Below, in pieces: positions 54,622 to 63,167 of a stretch of DNA of 64,000 bases (the stretch's first letter is position 1; the number at the start of each line of letters is the position of its first letter). Both the position numbers and the translations under genes were made by a program. The stretch is from Kineococcus terrestris. GTDB taxonomy: Bacteria > Actinomycetota > Actinomycetes > Actinomycetales > Kineococcaceae. Below the pieces are notes generated by a model. It was not told where the DNA came from. It was given only the letters and a program-made list of their open reading frames with translations, and ran no database searches. The stretch is from the NCBI RefSeq assembly GCF_041020765.1, contig NZ_JBEUEJ010000005.1. The stretch is one strand, 5' to 3'.

Positions 54622-54629
54622 CCGTCGGC
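54607..54629 (+). terminator. Short hairpin at the recX stop
   Basis: An 8-bp perfect stem (54607-54614 with 54622-54629) whose 7-nt loop contains the recX stop codon. It is convergent with the transporter operon end at 54672. Confidence 0.4.
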
Positions 54630-54671
54630 GCGGGCCTGGGGACCCGGGCGGCGTCCCCGCAGCCCGACCGC

Positions 54672-55571
54672 TCAGGCGCCCCGCGCGCCCGGGGCCTGCA
54701 GCTCCGCCTGCTGAGCGGGCCGGTCCGCGGGCCGGCGACGGCGGCGCCCGGTCGCCGTGCGCCGCTGCACGTACTTGGCCACCTGCTCCAGCAGCACGTT
54801 GATGGCGATGTAGATGAGCCCGATGACGAAGTACGTCTGCAGGGGGTTGTCCAGGAAACCGCGCAACTGGTCGGCGATCTTGCCCAGGTCCTGGATGAGC
54901 GCGAGCACGATGCTGGCCAGCGCGGTGTCCTTGAGGATGACGATGAGCTGGCTGATCAGCGCCGGCAGCATGGCCCGCACGGCCTGCGGCAGCTGGACGG
55001 CGCGCATCACCTGCCCGCGGGTCAGGCCGATCGCCAGGCCCGCCTCCACCTGCCCCTTCGGCAGCGCGAGGACCCCGGCCCGCACGATCTCCGAGATGAT
55101 CACGCAGTTGTACAGGGTGAGCCCGATGACCAGGGACACCTCGGGACCCTGGTTGACGCCCAGCGCCCGCGTCAGGACGTCCACGTAGAGGATCGTCACG
55201 ATGACCGGCAGCCCGCGCAGCAGCTCGATGACACCGACGAGCGGCAGCCGCGCCGCCCGCCCGAGCGAGAGCCGGGCGGAGGCGATGACGATGCCGATCA
55301 CCAGGGACAGCAGGACGGCGAAGAAGGCGGCGCGCAGGGTGACCACCAGGCCGTCGCCGATGCGCGACCACACCGCCGGGAACTGCTCGTCGGAGGGGTT
55401 GACGAGGGGGTTCCACAGCTCCGGGTCGAACTGCCCGCGCTCGGCCAGGCGCAGCACCACCACGACGACGAACCCGACCAGGACGGCGGCCGCCACCAGG
55501 CTGCCGACGAGGATGCGCCGCCGGGCCCGCGGCCCCGGCGTGTCGAAGAGGACGGCCTCGGGCTGGCTCAC
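54672..55571 (-). CDS. gluD: Amino acid ABC transporter permease (GluD type)
   Basis: A 299-aa membrane permease of a glutamate-type importer. After a cytoplasmic N-terminus and one helix (about 20-42) come the HisM/GlnP-type helices. The ABC-contact EAA loop is EAGLAIGLTRGQVMRAVQLPQAVRAMLPALISQ near 185-217. A basic/Gln tail follows. GTG 55571 overlaps the gluC stop by 4 bp. It is the last gene of gluABCD. Confidence 0.9.
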   Translation of the reverse strand: MSQPEAVLFDTPGPRARRRILVGSLVAAAVLVGFVVVVVLRLAERGQFDPELWNPLVNPSDEQFPAVWSRIGDGLVVTLRAAFFAVLLSLVIGIVIASARLSLGRAARLPLVGVIELLRGLPVIVTILYVDVLTRALGVNQGPEVSLVIGLTLYNCVIISEIVRAGVLALPKGQVEAGLAIGLTRGQVMRAVQLPQAVRAMLPALISQLIVILKDTALASIVLALIQDLGKIADQLRGFLDNPLQTYFVIGLIYIAINVLLEQVAKYVQRRTATGRRRRRPADRPAQQAELQAPGARGA

Positions 55572-56218
55572 CGGGCCACCTCCAGTCGGCGCTCGGCCAG
55601 CGCCAGGAGGGCGGCCGTGCTGAGAGTTATGATCAGGAAGCCGATGGCCACGCCGGTCAGGATCGGCAGCTGCGGGTAGCCCTGCGCGCTGGTCAGGCGC
55701 GCGTAGACGCTGAACAGCTCGCCGCCCACGCCGAAGGCGCCGACCACGGCGCTGTTCTTGGTCATCGCGATGAGGACGTTGCCCACGGGGGGCACGACCG
55801 CGCGCAGCGCCTGCGGCAGGATCACCAGCCCCACGATCTGGCGGAACGTCAGGCCGATCGCCCGGGCGGCCTCGGCCTGCCCGGTCGGCACCGTCGCGAT
55901 GCCCGAGCGCACCGCCTCGCAGACGAAGGCCGAGGTGTAGAGCACCAGGGCGGTGACGCCGAAGACGTAGTAGGACGCGTTGATGCCCACGGTGGGGATC
56001 CCGAAGGCCATCGTGAACAGCACGATCGCCAGGGGCGTGTTCCGCAGCCAGGTCACGTAGAAGGCGCCGAACGCGCGCAGCACCGGGATCGGGGAGATCC
56101 GGAAGACCGCGAGGACGGTGCCCCACAGGAGGCTGCCGACGGCCCCCAGCGCGGCGATGCCGAGGGAGCGCAGGAAGCCGCTCCAGAAGAGGTCGATGTT
56201 GTCGATGACCGGCTGCAC
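55568..56218 (-). CDS. gluC: Amino acid ABC transporter permease (GluC type)
   Basis: A 216-aa permease with about five helices and the EAA loop EAARAIGLTFRQIVGLVILPQALRAVVPPVGN near 120-152. It pairs with gluD as a heterodimeric membrane part. GTG 56218 has GGAGG 7 nt upstream. An in-frame extension upstream of it (to 56272) is Pro/Ala-rich and not favoured. It follows the binding-protein gene by about 120 bp. Confidence 0.9.
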   Translation of the reverse strand: MQPVIDNIDLFWSGFLRSLGIAALGAVGSLLWGTVLAVFRISPIPVLRAFGAFYVTWLRNTPLAIVLFTMAFGIPTVGINASYYVFGVTALVLYTSAFVCEAVRSGIATVPTGQAEAARAIGLTFRQIVGLVILPQALRAVVPPVGNVLIAMTKNSAVVGAFGVGGELFSVYARLTSAQGYPQLPILTGVAIGFLIITLSTAALLALAERRLEVAR

Positions 56219-56342
56219 GCTCGGGCCTCCGCCTCCGGGGCTGACGGGTGCACGAGGAGGGGCGGCGGCCACGTCGTCGGGGCCGTCGTCCCCCCTCGTG
56301 CGTCGGGGGTGGAGCGCCGGGGCGCTCCAGGGGTGGTGCGGG

Positions 56343-57242
56343 TCAGACGCAGGCGTCGGGCTCGGGCAGCGTCGGGACCTCGGTGCCCTCGTACTGGCCG
56401 GCCGTGGAGGTCCAGGCCTCCTCGTAGTAGCCCTCGTCGGCGGCCTTCTGCAGCGACTCGTTGATGAACTCGCAGAAGGCGGTGTCGCCCTTGGTGATGC
56501 CGATGCCGTACGGCTCCTCGGTGAACTGCTCGCCGACGAGCTTGAACTCGCCCTCGTTCTCGGCCACGTAGCCGGTGAGGATGACGTTGTCGGTCGTCAT
56601 CGCCTGGACCTGGCCGTTCTGCATGGCGGCCACGCAGTCGTCGTAGACCTCGAACTCCACGAGCTGCCCCGGCGAGGCCAGGTACTCGCGGATGTTCTCC
56701 GCGGGCGTCGAGCCGGTCACCGAGCAGATGGTGACGTCGGGGTTGGCCGCGAGGTCCTCGGGGCCGTTGATCGTGGTGTTGTCCTCCAGCACCATGATCT
56801 GCTGGCCGGCCTGGTAGTACGGCCCCGCGAACGTGATCCGCTCCTTGCGGGTGTCGTTGATGGTGTAGGTGGCCACCACCATGTCGACCGTCTCGTTGAC
56901 GATGAGGTCCTCGCGCTGGGCGCTGGGCGCCTCGACCCACTCGATGGAGTCCTCCTCGACGCCGAGCTGCGCCGCGATGTACTTGGCGATGTCGACGTCG
57001 AAGCCCTCGGGGGTGCCCTCGAGGTTGGCCAGGCCGAAGCCGGGCTGGTCGAACTTGGTGCCCACGGTGATGGTGCCGGCCTCGTTGATCTCGGCCATCG
57101 TCGTGCCGGCCTCGAAGCTGACGTCGCTGGAGGGGCTGGGTGCCTCCGCGCCCTCGGTCGCGGTGTCGTCACCGCCGCAGCCCGTCAGGGCCAGCGCGGC
57201 GGCGGCCGTCCCGGCGAGCAGGGCGGTGCGGAACTTCCTCAT
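56343..57242 (-). CDS. gluB: Glutamate-type ABC transporter substrate-binding lipoprotein
   Basis: A 299-aa periplasm-face lipoprotein. The signal ends in a lipobox LALTGC with lipidated Cys22. The bilobal SBP3 domain has GTITVGTKFDQPGFGLANLEGTPEGFDVDIAKY near 55-88, DMVVATYTINDTRKERITFAGPYY near 120-143 and EPYGIGITKGDTAF near 250-263. The family binds glutamate, glutamine or aspartate. AGGAGG is 10 nt before the ATG. It is the second gene of the operon. Confidence 0.93.
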   Translation of the reverse strand: MRKFRTALLAGTAAAALALTGCGGDDTATEGAEAPSPSSDVSFEAGTTMAEINEAGTITVGTKFDQPGFGLANLEGTPEGFDVDIAKYIAAQLGVEEDSIEWVEAPSAQREDLIVNETVDMVVATYTINDTRKERITFAGPYYQAGQQIMVLEDNTTINGPEDLAANPDVTICSVTGSTPAENIREYLASPGQLVEFEVYDDCVAAMQNGQVQAMTTDNVILTGYVAENEGEFKLVGEQFTEEPYGIGITKGDTAFCEFINESLQKAADEGYYEEAWTSTAGQYEGTEVPTLPEPDACV

Positions 57243-57337
57243 GGGAGCGGTGCCTCCTGGTCGTGTCGTCGTTCCTGCGGTGTGCCGCGGAGCGGCGGCG
57301 GTGCCGGGGGTGGCCCGGCGCCGCGGTCCGGAGACCC

Positions 57338-58135
57338 TCAGTGCGTGAGGATCTTGGAGAGGAAGTCCTTGGCCCGCTCGTGCTTGGGGGCCGTGAAGAA
57401 CTCCTCCGGCTCGGCGTCCTCGAGGATGCGCCCGTCCGCCATGAAGACGACCCTGTCCGCGGCGCGGCGGGCGAACCCCATCTCGTGCGTGACGACGATC
57501 ATGGTCATGCCGCTCTTGGCGAGACCGGTCATCACGTCGAGGACCTCGTTGATCATCTCCGGGTCCAGCGCCGACGTCGGCTCGTCGAAGAGCATGACCT
57601 TCGGCTCCATGGCCAGCGCCCGCGCGATCGCCACGCGCTGCTGCTGGCCGCCGGACAGCTGGGCGGGGTACTTGTCGGCCTGGCTGGCCACGCCCACCCG
57701 CTCGAGCAGCTCGGTGGCGCGCCGGTCCGCGTCGGCCGAGGAGACGCCGCGGACCTTCGTCGGCCCGAGCGTGACGTTCTCGCGCACCGTCTTGTGCGCG
57801 AAGAGGTTGAAGGACTGGAACACCATGCCGACGTCGGCGCGCAGGCGCGCCAGCTCCTTGCCCTCCTGGGGCAGCTCGCGGCCGTCGACGGTGATGTGCC
57901 CGGAGTCGATCGTCTCCAGCCGGTTGATCGTCCGGCACAGCGTGGACTTGCCGGAGCCGGAGGGGCCGATGACGACGACGACCTCGCCGTGCGCGACGGT
58001 GAGGTCGATGTCGCGCAGCACGTGCAGCTGCCCGAAGTGCTTCTGCACGTCGCGCAGCACCACCAGCGGCTCGCGGCCGCCGGTGCCCCGCGGGGGCTCG
58101 GCGTCCGGTGAGGCCGCCTGGGCGTGGTCACTCAT
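57338..58135 (-). CDS. gluA: Amino acid ABC transporter ATP-binding protein (GluA type)
   Basis: A 265-aa ATPase of the polar amino acid importer. Walker A GPSGSGKS is near residue 57-64, the Q-loop VFQSFNLFAHKTV near 105, the signature LSGGQQQR near 160, Walker B VMLFDEPTSALDP near 180 and the switch His in VVTHEM near 215. It heads the operon gluA-gluB-gluC-gluD. ATG 58135 lies 8 nt behind TAGGTT, so the leader is absent or only 1-2 nt. Confidence 0.95.
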   Translation of the reverse strand: MSDHAQAASPDAEPPRGTGGREPLVVLRDVQKHFGQLHVLRDIDLTVAHGEVVVVIGPSGSGKSTLCRTINRLETIDSGHITVDGRELPQEGKELARLRADVGMVFQSFNLFAHKTVRENVTLGPTKVRGVSSADADRRATELLERVGVASQADKYPAQLSGGQQQRVAIARALAMEPKVMLFDEPTSALDPEMINEVLDVMTGLAKSGMTMIVVTHEMGFARRAADRVVFMADGRILEDAEPEEFFTAPKHERAKDFLSKILTH

Positions 58136-58143
58136 GCGGGCAG

Positions 58144-58149
58144 AACCTA
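58144..58149 (-). promoter_or_regulatory. -10 box TAGGTT of the glu operon
   Basis: TAGGTT on the minus strand, eight bases before ATG 58135. It is part of the short divergent region with miaB. Confidence 0.4.
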
Positions 58150-58240
58150 CACACACCCGCCACCGTGACCAGCGGACCGGCCACGTGGCGGGCACATCGT
58201 GATCCGGCCGTGACGTCGGCCGGGTCCGGTGCCGGTGACC

Positions 58241-58246
58241 TACCCT
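58241..58246 (+). promoter_or_regulatory. -10 box TACCCT of miaB
   Basis: TACCCT, eight bases (GGGAGGCG), then ATG 58255. GGGAGG may act as a ribosome-binding site only if transcription starts before it; otherwise the transcript is nearly leaderless. Confidence 0.4.
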
Positions 58247-58254
58247 GGGAGGCG

Positions 58255-59796
58255 ATGAGCACGCCCACCGTCCCGCGCCCCGCGACCCCGGCTCCCGCGC
58301 CGGTGGCGGGGGAGCAGCCGCGCACCTACCAGGTGCGCACCTTCGGCTGCCAGATGAACGTCCACGACTCCGAGCGCCTGTCCGGGCTGCTGGAGGACGC
58401 CGGCTACGTGCGCTTCGACGAGGCGCCCGGCGACGTCGCCGGTGGCCCCGCCGAGCCGGACGTCGTCGTCTTCAACACGTGCGCCGTGCGCGAGAACGCC
58501 GACAACAAGCTGTACGGCAACCTCGGCCACCTGGCGCCCGTGAAGGCGCGCCGGCCCGGCATGCAGATCGCGGTGGGCGGCTGCCTGGCGCAGAAGGACC
58601 GCGGCGAGATCGTCCGCAAGGCGCCCTGGGTGGACGTCGTCTTCGGCACCCACAACGTCGGCTCGCTGCCCGTGCTGCTCGAGCGCGCCCGCCACAACGA
58701 GCAGGCGCAGGTGGAGATCCTGGAGTCGCTGGAGGTCTTCCCCTCCACGCTGCCCACCCGCCGCGAGTCGCCCTACGCGGCGTGGGTCAGCGTCTCCGTC
58801 GGCTGCAACAACACCTGCACCTTCTGCATCGTCCCCAGCCTGCGCGGCAAGGAGAAGGACCGCCGCCCCGGCGACGTGCTCGCCGAGGTCGAGGCCCTCG
58901 TCGCCGAGGGCGTGCTCGAGGTGACGCTGCTGGGGCAGAACGTCAACACCTACGGCGTGGAGTTCGGCGACAAGCTGGCCTTCGGCAAGCTGCTGCGGGC
59001 CACCGGCGCGGTCGAGGGCCTGGAGCGCGTGCGCTTCACCAGCCCGCACCCGTCCAGCTTCACCAGCGACGTCATCGACGCGATGGCCGAGACGCCCACC
59101 GTCATGCCGAGCCTGCACATGCCGCTGCAGTCCGGCTCGGACCGGGTGCTGCGGGCCATGCGCCGCAGCTACCGGCGCACCCGCTTCGCGGCCATCGTGC
59201 AGGAGGTGCGCGAGCGCATCCCCGACGCGGCGATCACCACCGACGTCATCGTCGGCTTCCCCGGCGAGACGGAGGAGGACTTCCAGCAGACGCTGGAGGT
59301 CGTCGCCGAGTCCCGCTTCGCCAGCGCCTTCACCTTCCAGTACTCCCCGCGCCCGGGCACCCCCGCCGCCACCATGGACGGCCAGGTGCCCAAGGCGGTC
59401 GTGCAGGAGCGCTACGAGCGGCTCGTCGCGCTGCAGGAGGAGATCGCCTGGTCGGAGAACCGGGCGCAGGAGGGGCGGGTGCTGGAGGTCCTCGTGTCCG
59501 AGGGCGAGGGCCGCAAGGACGCCGCCACGCAGCGGCTGTCCGGGCGCGCGCCCGACAACCGGCTCGTCCACTTCGCGGTGCCGCAGGGCCAGGACGCGCC
59601 GCGGCCCGGCGACGTGGCCACGGTGACGGTCACGCGCGGTGCCCCGCACCACCTGGAGGCGGACGTCACCGGCACCTGGGCCGTGCGGCGCACCCGCGCC
59701 GGCGACGCCTGGGAGGCGCGCCAGGCCCGCCCCGAGCCGGAGGCCGCCGGCCCCCGGCCCGTCGCGCTCGGCCTGCCGGCGCTGCGCACCCGCTGA
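58255..59796 (+). CDS. miaB: tRNA-2-methylthio-N6-dimethylallyladenosine synthase
   Basis: A 513-aa radical SAM methylthiotransferase acting on A37 of tRNAs after MiaA. The N-terminal cluster cysteines are C32, C76 and C110, and the radical SAM triad is C184, C188 and C191 (GCNNTCTFC). A TRAM domain is near 440-500. The core PSLHMPLQSGSD and VGFPGETEEDF motifs are present. A Pro/Ala N-terminal and Arg/Pro C-terminal extension flank the core. miaA lies two small genes downstream. Confidence 0.97.
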   Translation: MSTPTVPRPATPAPAPVAGEQPRTYQVRTFGCQMNVHDSERLSGLLEDAGYVRFDEAPGDVAGGPAEPDVVVFNTCAVRENADNKLYGNLGHLAPVKARRPGMQIAVGGCLAQKDRGEIVRKAPWVDVVFGTHNVGSLPVLLERARHNEQAQVEILESLEVFPSTLPTRRESPYAAWVSVSVGCNNTCTFCIVPSLRGKEKDRRPGDVLAEVEALVAEGVLEVTLLGQNVNTYGVEFGDKLAFGKLLRATGAVEGLERVRFTSPHPSSFTSDVIDAMAETPTVMPSLHMPLQSGSDRVLRAMRRSYRRTRFAAIVQEVRERIPDAAITTDVIVGFPGETEEDFQQTLEVVAESRFASAFTFQYSPRPGTPAATMDGQVPKAVVQERYERLVALQEEIAWSENRAQEGRVLEVLVSEGEGRKDAATQRLSGRAPDNRLVHFAVPQGQDAPRPGDVATVTVTRGAPHHLEADVTGTWAVRRTRAGDAWEARQARPEPEAAGPRPVALGLPALRTR

Positions 59797-59833
59797 CCGC
59801 GTCCCCGGGCGGTGCGGCCGCCCGGGGAGCGCG

Positions 59834-59983
59834 CTACTTCGCCGGCGGGGTCACCGGGTCCGGCGCGGGCCCGGGGTCCGGGACCGGACCGGGGTCCGGC
59901 ACGGGCGGCGACCCGGGGCTGCCGGGGTCTGGCACGGGGGACGGCGGCGGGGGAGTCGTCGGCGGCGGGGTCGGGATGGTCAC
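59834..59983 (-). CDS. Small proline-rich protein (49 aa)
   Basis: GTG 59983 to TAG 59834, with a strong AGGAGG four nt before the start. The product begins VTIPTPPPTTPPPPSP and continues with PDPG and GSP repeats to TPPAK; about half of its residues are proline. It follows the small antitoxin-like gene by 43 bp on the same strand. No family was recognised. Coding status rests on the ribosome-binding site and position; the composition could also be low-complexity noise. Confidence 0.4.
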   Translation of the reverse strand: MTIPTPPPTTPPPPSPVPDPGSPGSPPVPDPGPVPDPGPAPDPVTPPAK

Positions 59984-60026
59984 GGGGCCTCCTGGGTCGG
60001 TGCTCGTCCTCGGTGGCGGCCGGCGC

Positions 60027-60356
60027 TCAGCGCGCGGGACCGGACATCGTCGTGCCGTCGTACGGCTGGCCGCCGCGCATGCTCGTCCCGCCGTCGGGGT
60101 GCTCGGTGCGCGCGGGCTGCCCGGCCGCCACGCGCACGCCCGAGCGCGCCACCCGCGAGACCCGCGCCACGTGCGGGGCGTACTTGCCCTCGGTGCGCTG
60201 GTCGACGAAGCGCGCCGCGCGGTCGATCGCGCTGCCGGCCTGCCCCTCGTGGTCGGCGACGAAGGAGCCCGCCCGCCGGCGCGCCACCCCGATGGCGTCG
60301 CCGGTGCGCTCCACGGCCTCGTCCAGCTTGCGGTTCAGGTAGTCCATCGTGCCCAC
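60027..60356 (-). CDS. Rv0909/MT0933-like antitoxin-type small protein
   Basis: A 109-aa hydrophilic protein: LNRKLDEAVERTGDAIGVARRRAGSFVADH near the start and SAIDRAARFVDQRTEGKYAPHVARV in the middle, resembling the small actinobacterial proteins annotated as Rv0909 family putative antitoxins (Q-T-x-GKYxxxI-like core). Its C-terminus is Gly/Thr-rich. No toxin gene is next to it, so the antitoxin label is weak. GTG 60356 has GGGAGGAG six nt upstream. It is divergent from miaA. Confidence 0.65.
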   Translation of the reverse strand: MGTMDYLNRKLDEAVERTGDAIGVARRRAGSFVADHEGQAGSAIDRAARFVDQRTEGKYAPHVARVSRVARSGVRVAAGQPARTEHPDGGTSMRGGQPYDGTTMSGPAR

Positions 60357-60412
60357 GGTCGGCTCCTCCCACGTCGGGCGAACAGGGTCCCAGCGTCTGA
60401 CAGCATGCCGCC

Positions 60413-61372
60413 GTGGGCCACCCGGTGACGAGCGAGGAGCCGACCGCGCCCGTGGTGGCCGTGGTGGGGCCCACCGCCTCCGGCAAGTCCGACGTGGCCG
60501 TCGCGCTGGCCCGGCTGCTGCCCGGGGGCGGCGAGGTCGTCAACGCCGACGCGATGCAGCTGTACCGCGGGATGGACGTCGGCACGGCCAAGCTGCCGCC
60601 CGCCGAGCGGGCCGGGGTGCCCCACCACCTCCTGGACGTGCTGGACGTCGCGCAGGCCGCCGACGTCGCCACCTACCAGCACCTGGCCCGGCGGGCCTTC
60701 GACGAGGTCGCGGCCCGGGGGCGCCGCCCGCTGCTGGTGGGCGGCTCCGGGCTGTACGTGCGCGCGGCCCTGGACGAGATGAGCTTCCCCGGCACCGACC
60801 CGCGGGTGCGCGAGCGCTGGGAGGCCGAGCTCGCCGAGCGCGGCCCGCACGCCCTGCACGCCGTCCTCGCCGCGCGCGACCCCGACGCCGCGGCGCGCAT
60901 CCTGCCCGGCAACGGCCGCCGCGTCGTGCGCGCGCTGGAGGTCGTGGAGATCACCGGGCGGCCGTTCGCCGCGTCCCTGCCCGAGCAGCGCTACGCCCGC
61001 CCGGCCGTGCAGGTCGGCCTGGCCGTGCCGCGCGAGCAGCTGGACGCCCGCATCGACGCGCGGGTGCGGCGGATGGCCGGGGCGGGCCTCGTGGAGGAGG
61101 TGCGCGCCCTGGCCGGGCGCGGTCTGCGCGAGGGGCGCACCGCCTCCCGCGCCCTCGGCTACGCGCAGGTGCTCGACGCCCTCGACGGGCGCACCACGCT
61201 GGAGGAGGCCCTGGAGCTGACGGCCCGCCTCACCCGCCGCTTCGCCCGCAAGCAGGAGTCGTGGTTCCGCCGCGACCCGCGCGTGCACTGGCTGGACGCC
61301 CCCGACGGCACCAGCGCCGCCGAGCTGGCCGAGCGGGCGGCCCTGCTGGCCGCCGTAGGCTGCCCGGCGTGA
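60413..61372 (+). CDS. miaA: tRNA dimethylallyltransferase
   Basis: A 319-aa prenyltransferase that modifies A37 of UNN-decoding tRNAs. It has P-loop GPTASGKS (residues 19-26), NADAMQLYRGMDVGTAK near 44-60, HHLLDVLD near 74, LVGGSGLYVRAALDE near 110, GRRVVRALEVVEITG near 170 and the C-terminal TRRFARKQESWFRRD near 285. GTG 60413 has no ribosome-binding site but CAGCAT ends six bases before it; GTG 60425 is an alternative. It overlaps dapF by 4 bp. Confidence 0.96.
   Translation: MGHPVTSEEPTAPVVAVVGPTASGKSDVAVALARLLPGGGEVVNADAMQLYRGMDVGTAKLPPAERAGVPHHLLDVLDVAQAADVATYQHLARRAFDEVAARGRRPLLVGGSGLYVRAALDEMSFPGTDPRVRERWEAELAERGPHALHAVLAARDPDAAARILPGNGRRVVRALEVVEITGRPFAASLPEQRYARPAVQVGLAVPREQLDARIDARVRRMAGAGLVEEVRALAGRGLREGRTASRALGYAQVLDALDGRTTLEEALELTARLTRRFARKQESWFRRDPRVHWLDAPDGTSAAELAERAALLAAVGCPA
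61356..61361 (+). promoter_or_regulatory. Internal -10 box TAGGCT for dapF inside miaA
   Basis: TAGGCT in the last codons of miaA, seven bases before the dapF GTG. It fits the leaderless geometry and could give dapF an independent transcript. Confidence 0.35.
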
Positions 61373-62328
61373 GCACCGACCCCACCGCCCGCGGCATCGC
61401 CTTCACCAAGGGCCACGGCACCGAGAACGACTTCGTCCTCGTCGCCGACCCCGAGGGGACGTGGGACCCGGGACCCGCCGACGTCGCGCGCGTGTGCGAC
61501 CGGCGCGCCGGGGTCGGCGCCGACGGCCTGGTGCGCGCCGTGCGCAGCGCGGCGCTCGCCGACGGCGCGGGGCTGGCCGCCGAGGCCGAGTGGTTCATGG
61601 ACTACCGCAACGCCGACGGCTCCGTGGCGGAGATGTGCGGCAACGGCGTGCGCGTCTTCGCCGAGTTCCTGCTCGCCGAGGGCTTCCTCGACGCCAGCGC
61701 CGGCGACGGGCGCTGGGTCGCGGTCGGCACCCGCGCGGGCGTCAAGCGCGTGCGCCGCGAGGGCCCGGGCCGCTGGACCGCCGACATGGGCCCCTGGCGG
61801 CTGACCGGCGGCGAGCGGGCCCTGGCCGACGGCACCGACGCCCTCGTCGCCGTCGCCGGCCTCGGCGGCGTCCCGCGCCCGGCGCTGTCGGTGGACCTGG
61901 GCAACCCGCACACCGTCGTGGCGCTCGCCGAGCCGGCCGAGCTGGAGGCCGCCGACCTCACCCGCGCCCCGGAGGTGCGGCCCGTGCCCGCGCACGGCAC
62001 CAACGTCGAGCTGGTCGTCCCGCTGGACGCCGTGGACGTCACCGGCGACGCGGTCGCCGACCTGGGCGAGGTGCGGATGCGGGTGCACGAGCGCGGGGTC
62101 GGCGAGACCCGCTCCTGCGGGACCGGCGCGTGCGCGGCCGCCCTGGCCACGCGCGCCTGGGCCGGTCCCGGTGCCCCCGGCGCCTGGCGGGTCGAGGTGC
62201 CCGGCGGCGAGCTCGTCGTCACCGTCGGCGAGGGCTCGAGCCTGGTGGAGGGCACCGTCCTGCTCACCGGCCCGGCCGTGCTCGTGGCCTCCGGCGTCCT
62301 CGGCGACGCGCTGCTGCAGCCCGCCTGA
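61369..62328 (+). CDS. dapF: Diaminopimelate epimerase
   Basis: A 319-aa cofactor-independent racemase converting LL-DAP to meso-DAP for peptidoglycan and lysine. The catalytic cysteines are C90 (EMCGNGVR) and C250 (SCGTGAC). FTKGHGTENDFVLV near 12-25 and GNPHTVV near 178 match the family. GTG 61369 overlaps the miaA stop (GTGA). With dapB and dapA it is the third DAP-pathway gene in the window. Confidence 0.97.
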   Translation: MSTDPTARGIAFTKGHGTENDFVLVADPEGTWDPGPADVARVCDRRAGVGADGLVRAVRSAALADGAGLAAEAEWFMDYRNADGSVAEMCGNGVRVFAEFLLAEGFLDASAGDGRWVAVGTRAGVKRVRREGPGRWTADMGPWRLTGGERALADGTDALVAVAGLGGVPRPALSVDLGNPHTVVALAEPAELEAADLTRAPEVRPVPAHGTNVELVVPLDAVDVTGDAVADLGEVRMRVHERGVGETRSCGTGACAAALATRAWAGPGAPGAWRVEVPGGELVVTVGEGSSLVEGTVLLTGPAVLVASGVLGDALLQPA

Positions 62329-62361
62329 CGGGCGCGCGGCGCGGTCCGGGTCGGTCCCGGG

Positions 62362-63048
62362 TCAGTCCCGGGTCAGCGTGAGCACCCGGAACCCCTTGGC
62401 GCTCGCGGTCCGGCGGGCGCTCACCCCCGGCACGCCGCCCTCCTCGAGCCAGCGCAGCAGCGAGTCCGCGCCCAGGTTCTTCTGCACCACCAGGTGCGCG
62501 CGCCCGCCCGGGGCCAGCCGCGCCCCCCACCGGCGCAGCATCCCGTGCAGCGCCGGCTTGCCCACGCGGATCGGCGGGTTGGACCACACCTCGGCGAAGG
62601 ACACCTCCGGCGGCACCTCGTCCGGCGTCACCGCGCGCACCCGCACGCCCAGCCGCTCGGCGTTGCGGCGCACGAGGTCCAGGGCCCGCTCGTTGACGTC
62701 GACGGCCCACACGGCGCGTCCCGGCTGGCGCAGCGCCAGCGTCAGCGCCACCGGCCCCCACCCGCAGCCCAGGTCCAGCACGTCGCCGGTCGCCGCGGGG
62801 TCCTCGGGCACGAGCGGCAGCAGCACCGCGGTGCCCGGGTCGACGCGGTCGGCGGAGAAGACCCCCCGCGCCGTCGTCACCGTCACGTCGCGGTCGGCCA
62901 GGCGCACCGCGACCTCGCGCCGCTCGTCGGCGGACGCCGGCCGCGCCGTGAAGTAGTGCTCCCCGTCCGTCGCCGGACCCGTCTCCGCGCTGGTCCCCGC
63001 GCCCGTCACCGGGGCCGTCCCCGCGCTGTCCGTCGTGCCACCCGCCAC
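62362..63048 (-). CDS. RsmC-like class I SAM methyltransferase
   Basis: A 228-aa methyltransferase. It has EHYFTARPAS near the start, RGVFSADRVDPGTAVLL near 70, motif I VLDLGCGWGPVAL near 100, AVDVNERALDLVRRNAERLG near 125 and WSNPPIRVGK near 155 (the N-P-P-I/F motif of base-modifying methyltransferases such as 16S rRNA m2G1207 RsmC). It probably methylates guanine in rRNA, but lacks the N-terminal half of E. coli RsmC. GTG 63048 is leaderless behind TACCCT. It is convergent with dapF. Confidence 0.85.
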   Translation of the reverse strand: MAGGTTDSAGTAPVTGAGTSAETGPATDGEHYFTARPASADERREVAVRLADRDVTVTTARGVFSADRVDPGTAVLLPLVPEDPAATGDVLDLGCGWGPVALTLALRQPGRAVWAVDVNERALDLVRRNAERLGVRVRAVTPDEVPPEVSFAEVWSNPPIRVGKPALHGMLRRWGARLAPGGRAHLVVQKNLGADSLLRWLEEGGVPGVSARRTASAKGFRVLTLTRD

Positions 63049-63054
63049 GGGGCC

Positions 63055-63060
63055 AGGGTA
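63055..63060 (-). promoter_or_regulatory. Leaderless -10 box TACCCT of the RsmC-like gene
   Basis: TACCCT on the minus strand, GGCCCC, then GTG 63048. This decides the start; longer in-frame extensions upstream would begin before the promoter. Confidence 0.5.
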
Positions 63061-63167
63061 GGTGCCCGGCGGAATCCGCTCGCCAGCCGCGGCGTTGCAC
63101 TGAGACGCTGGACGTCCCGTCGGAGCGCGAGACCCGCGCCGGACGGCCGGCACGACCGAGGAGGTCC

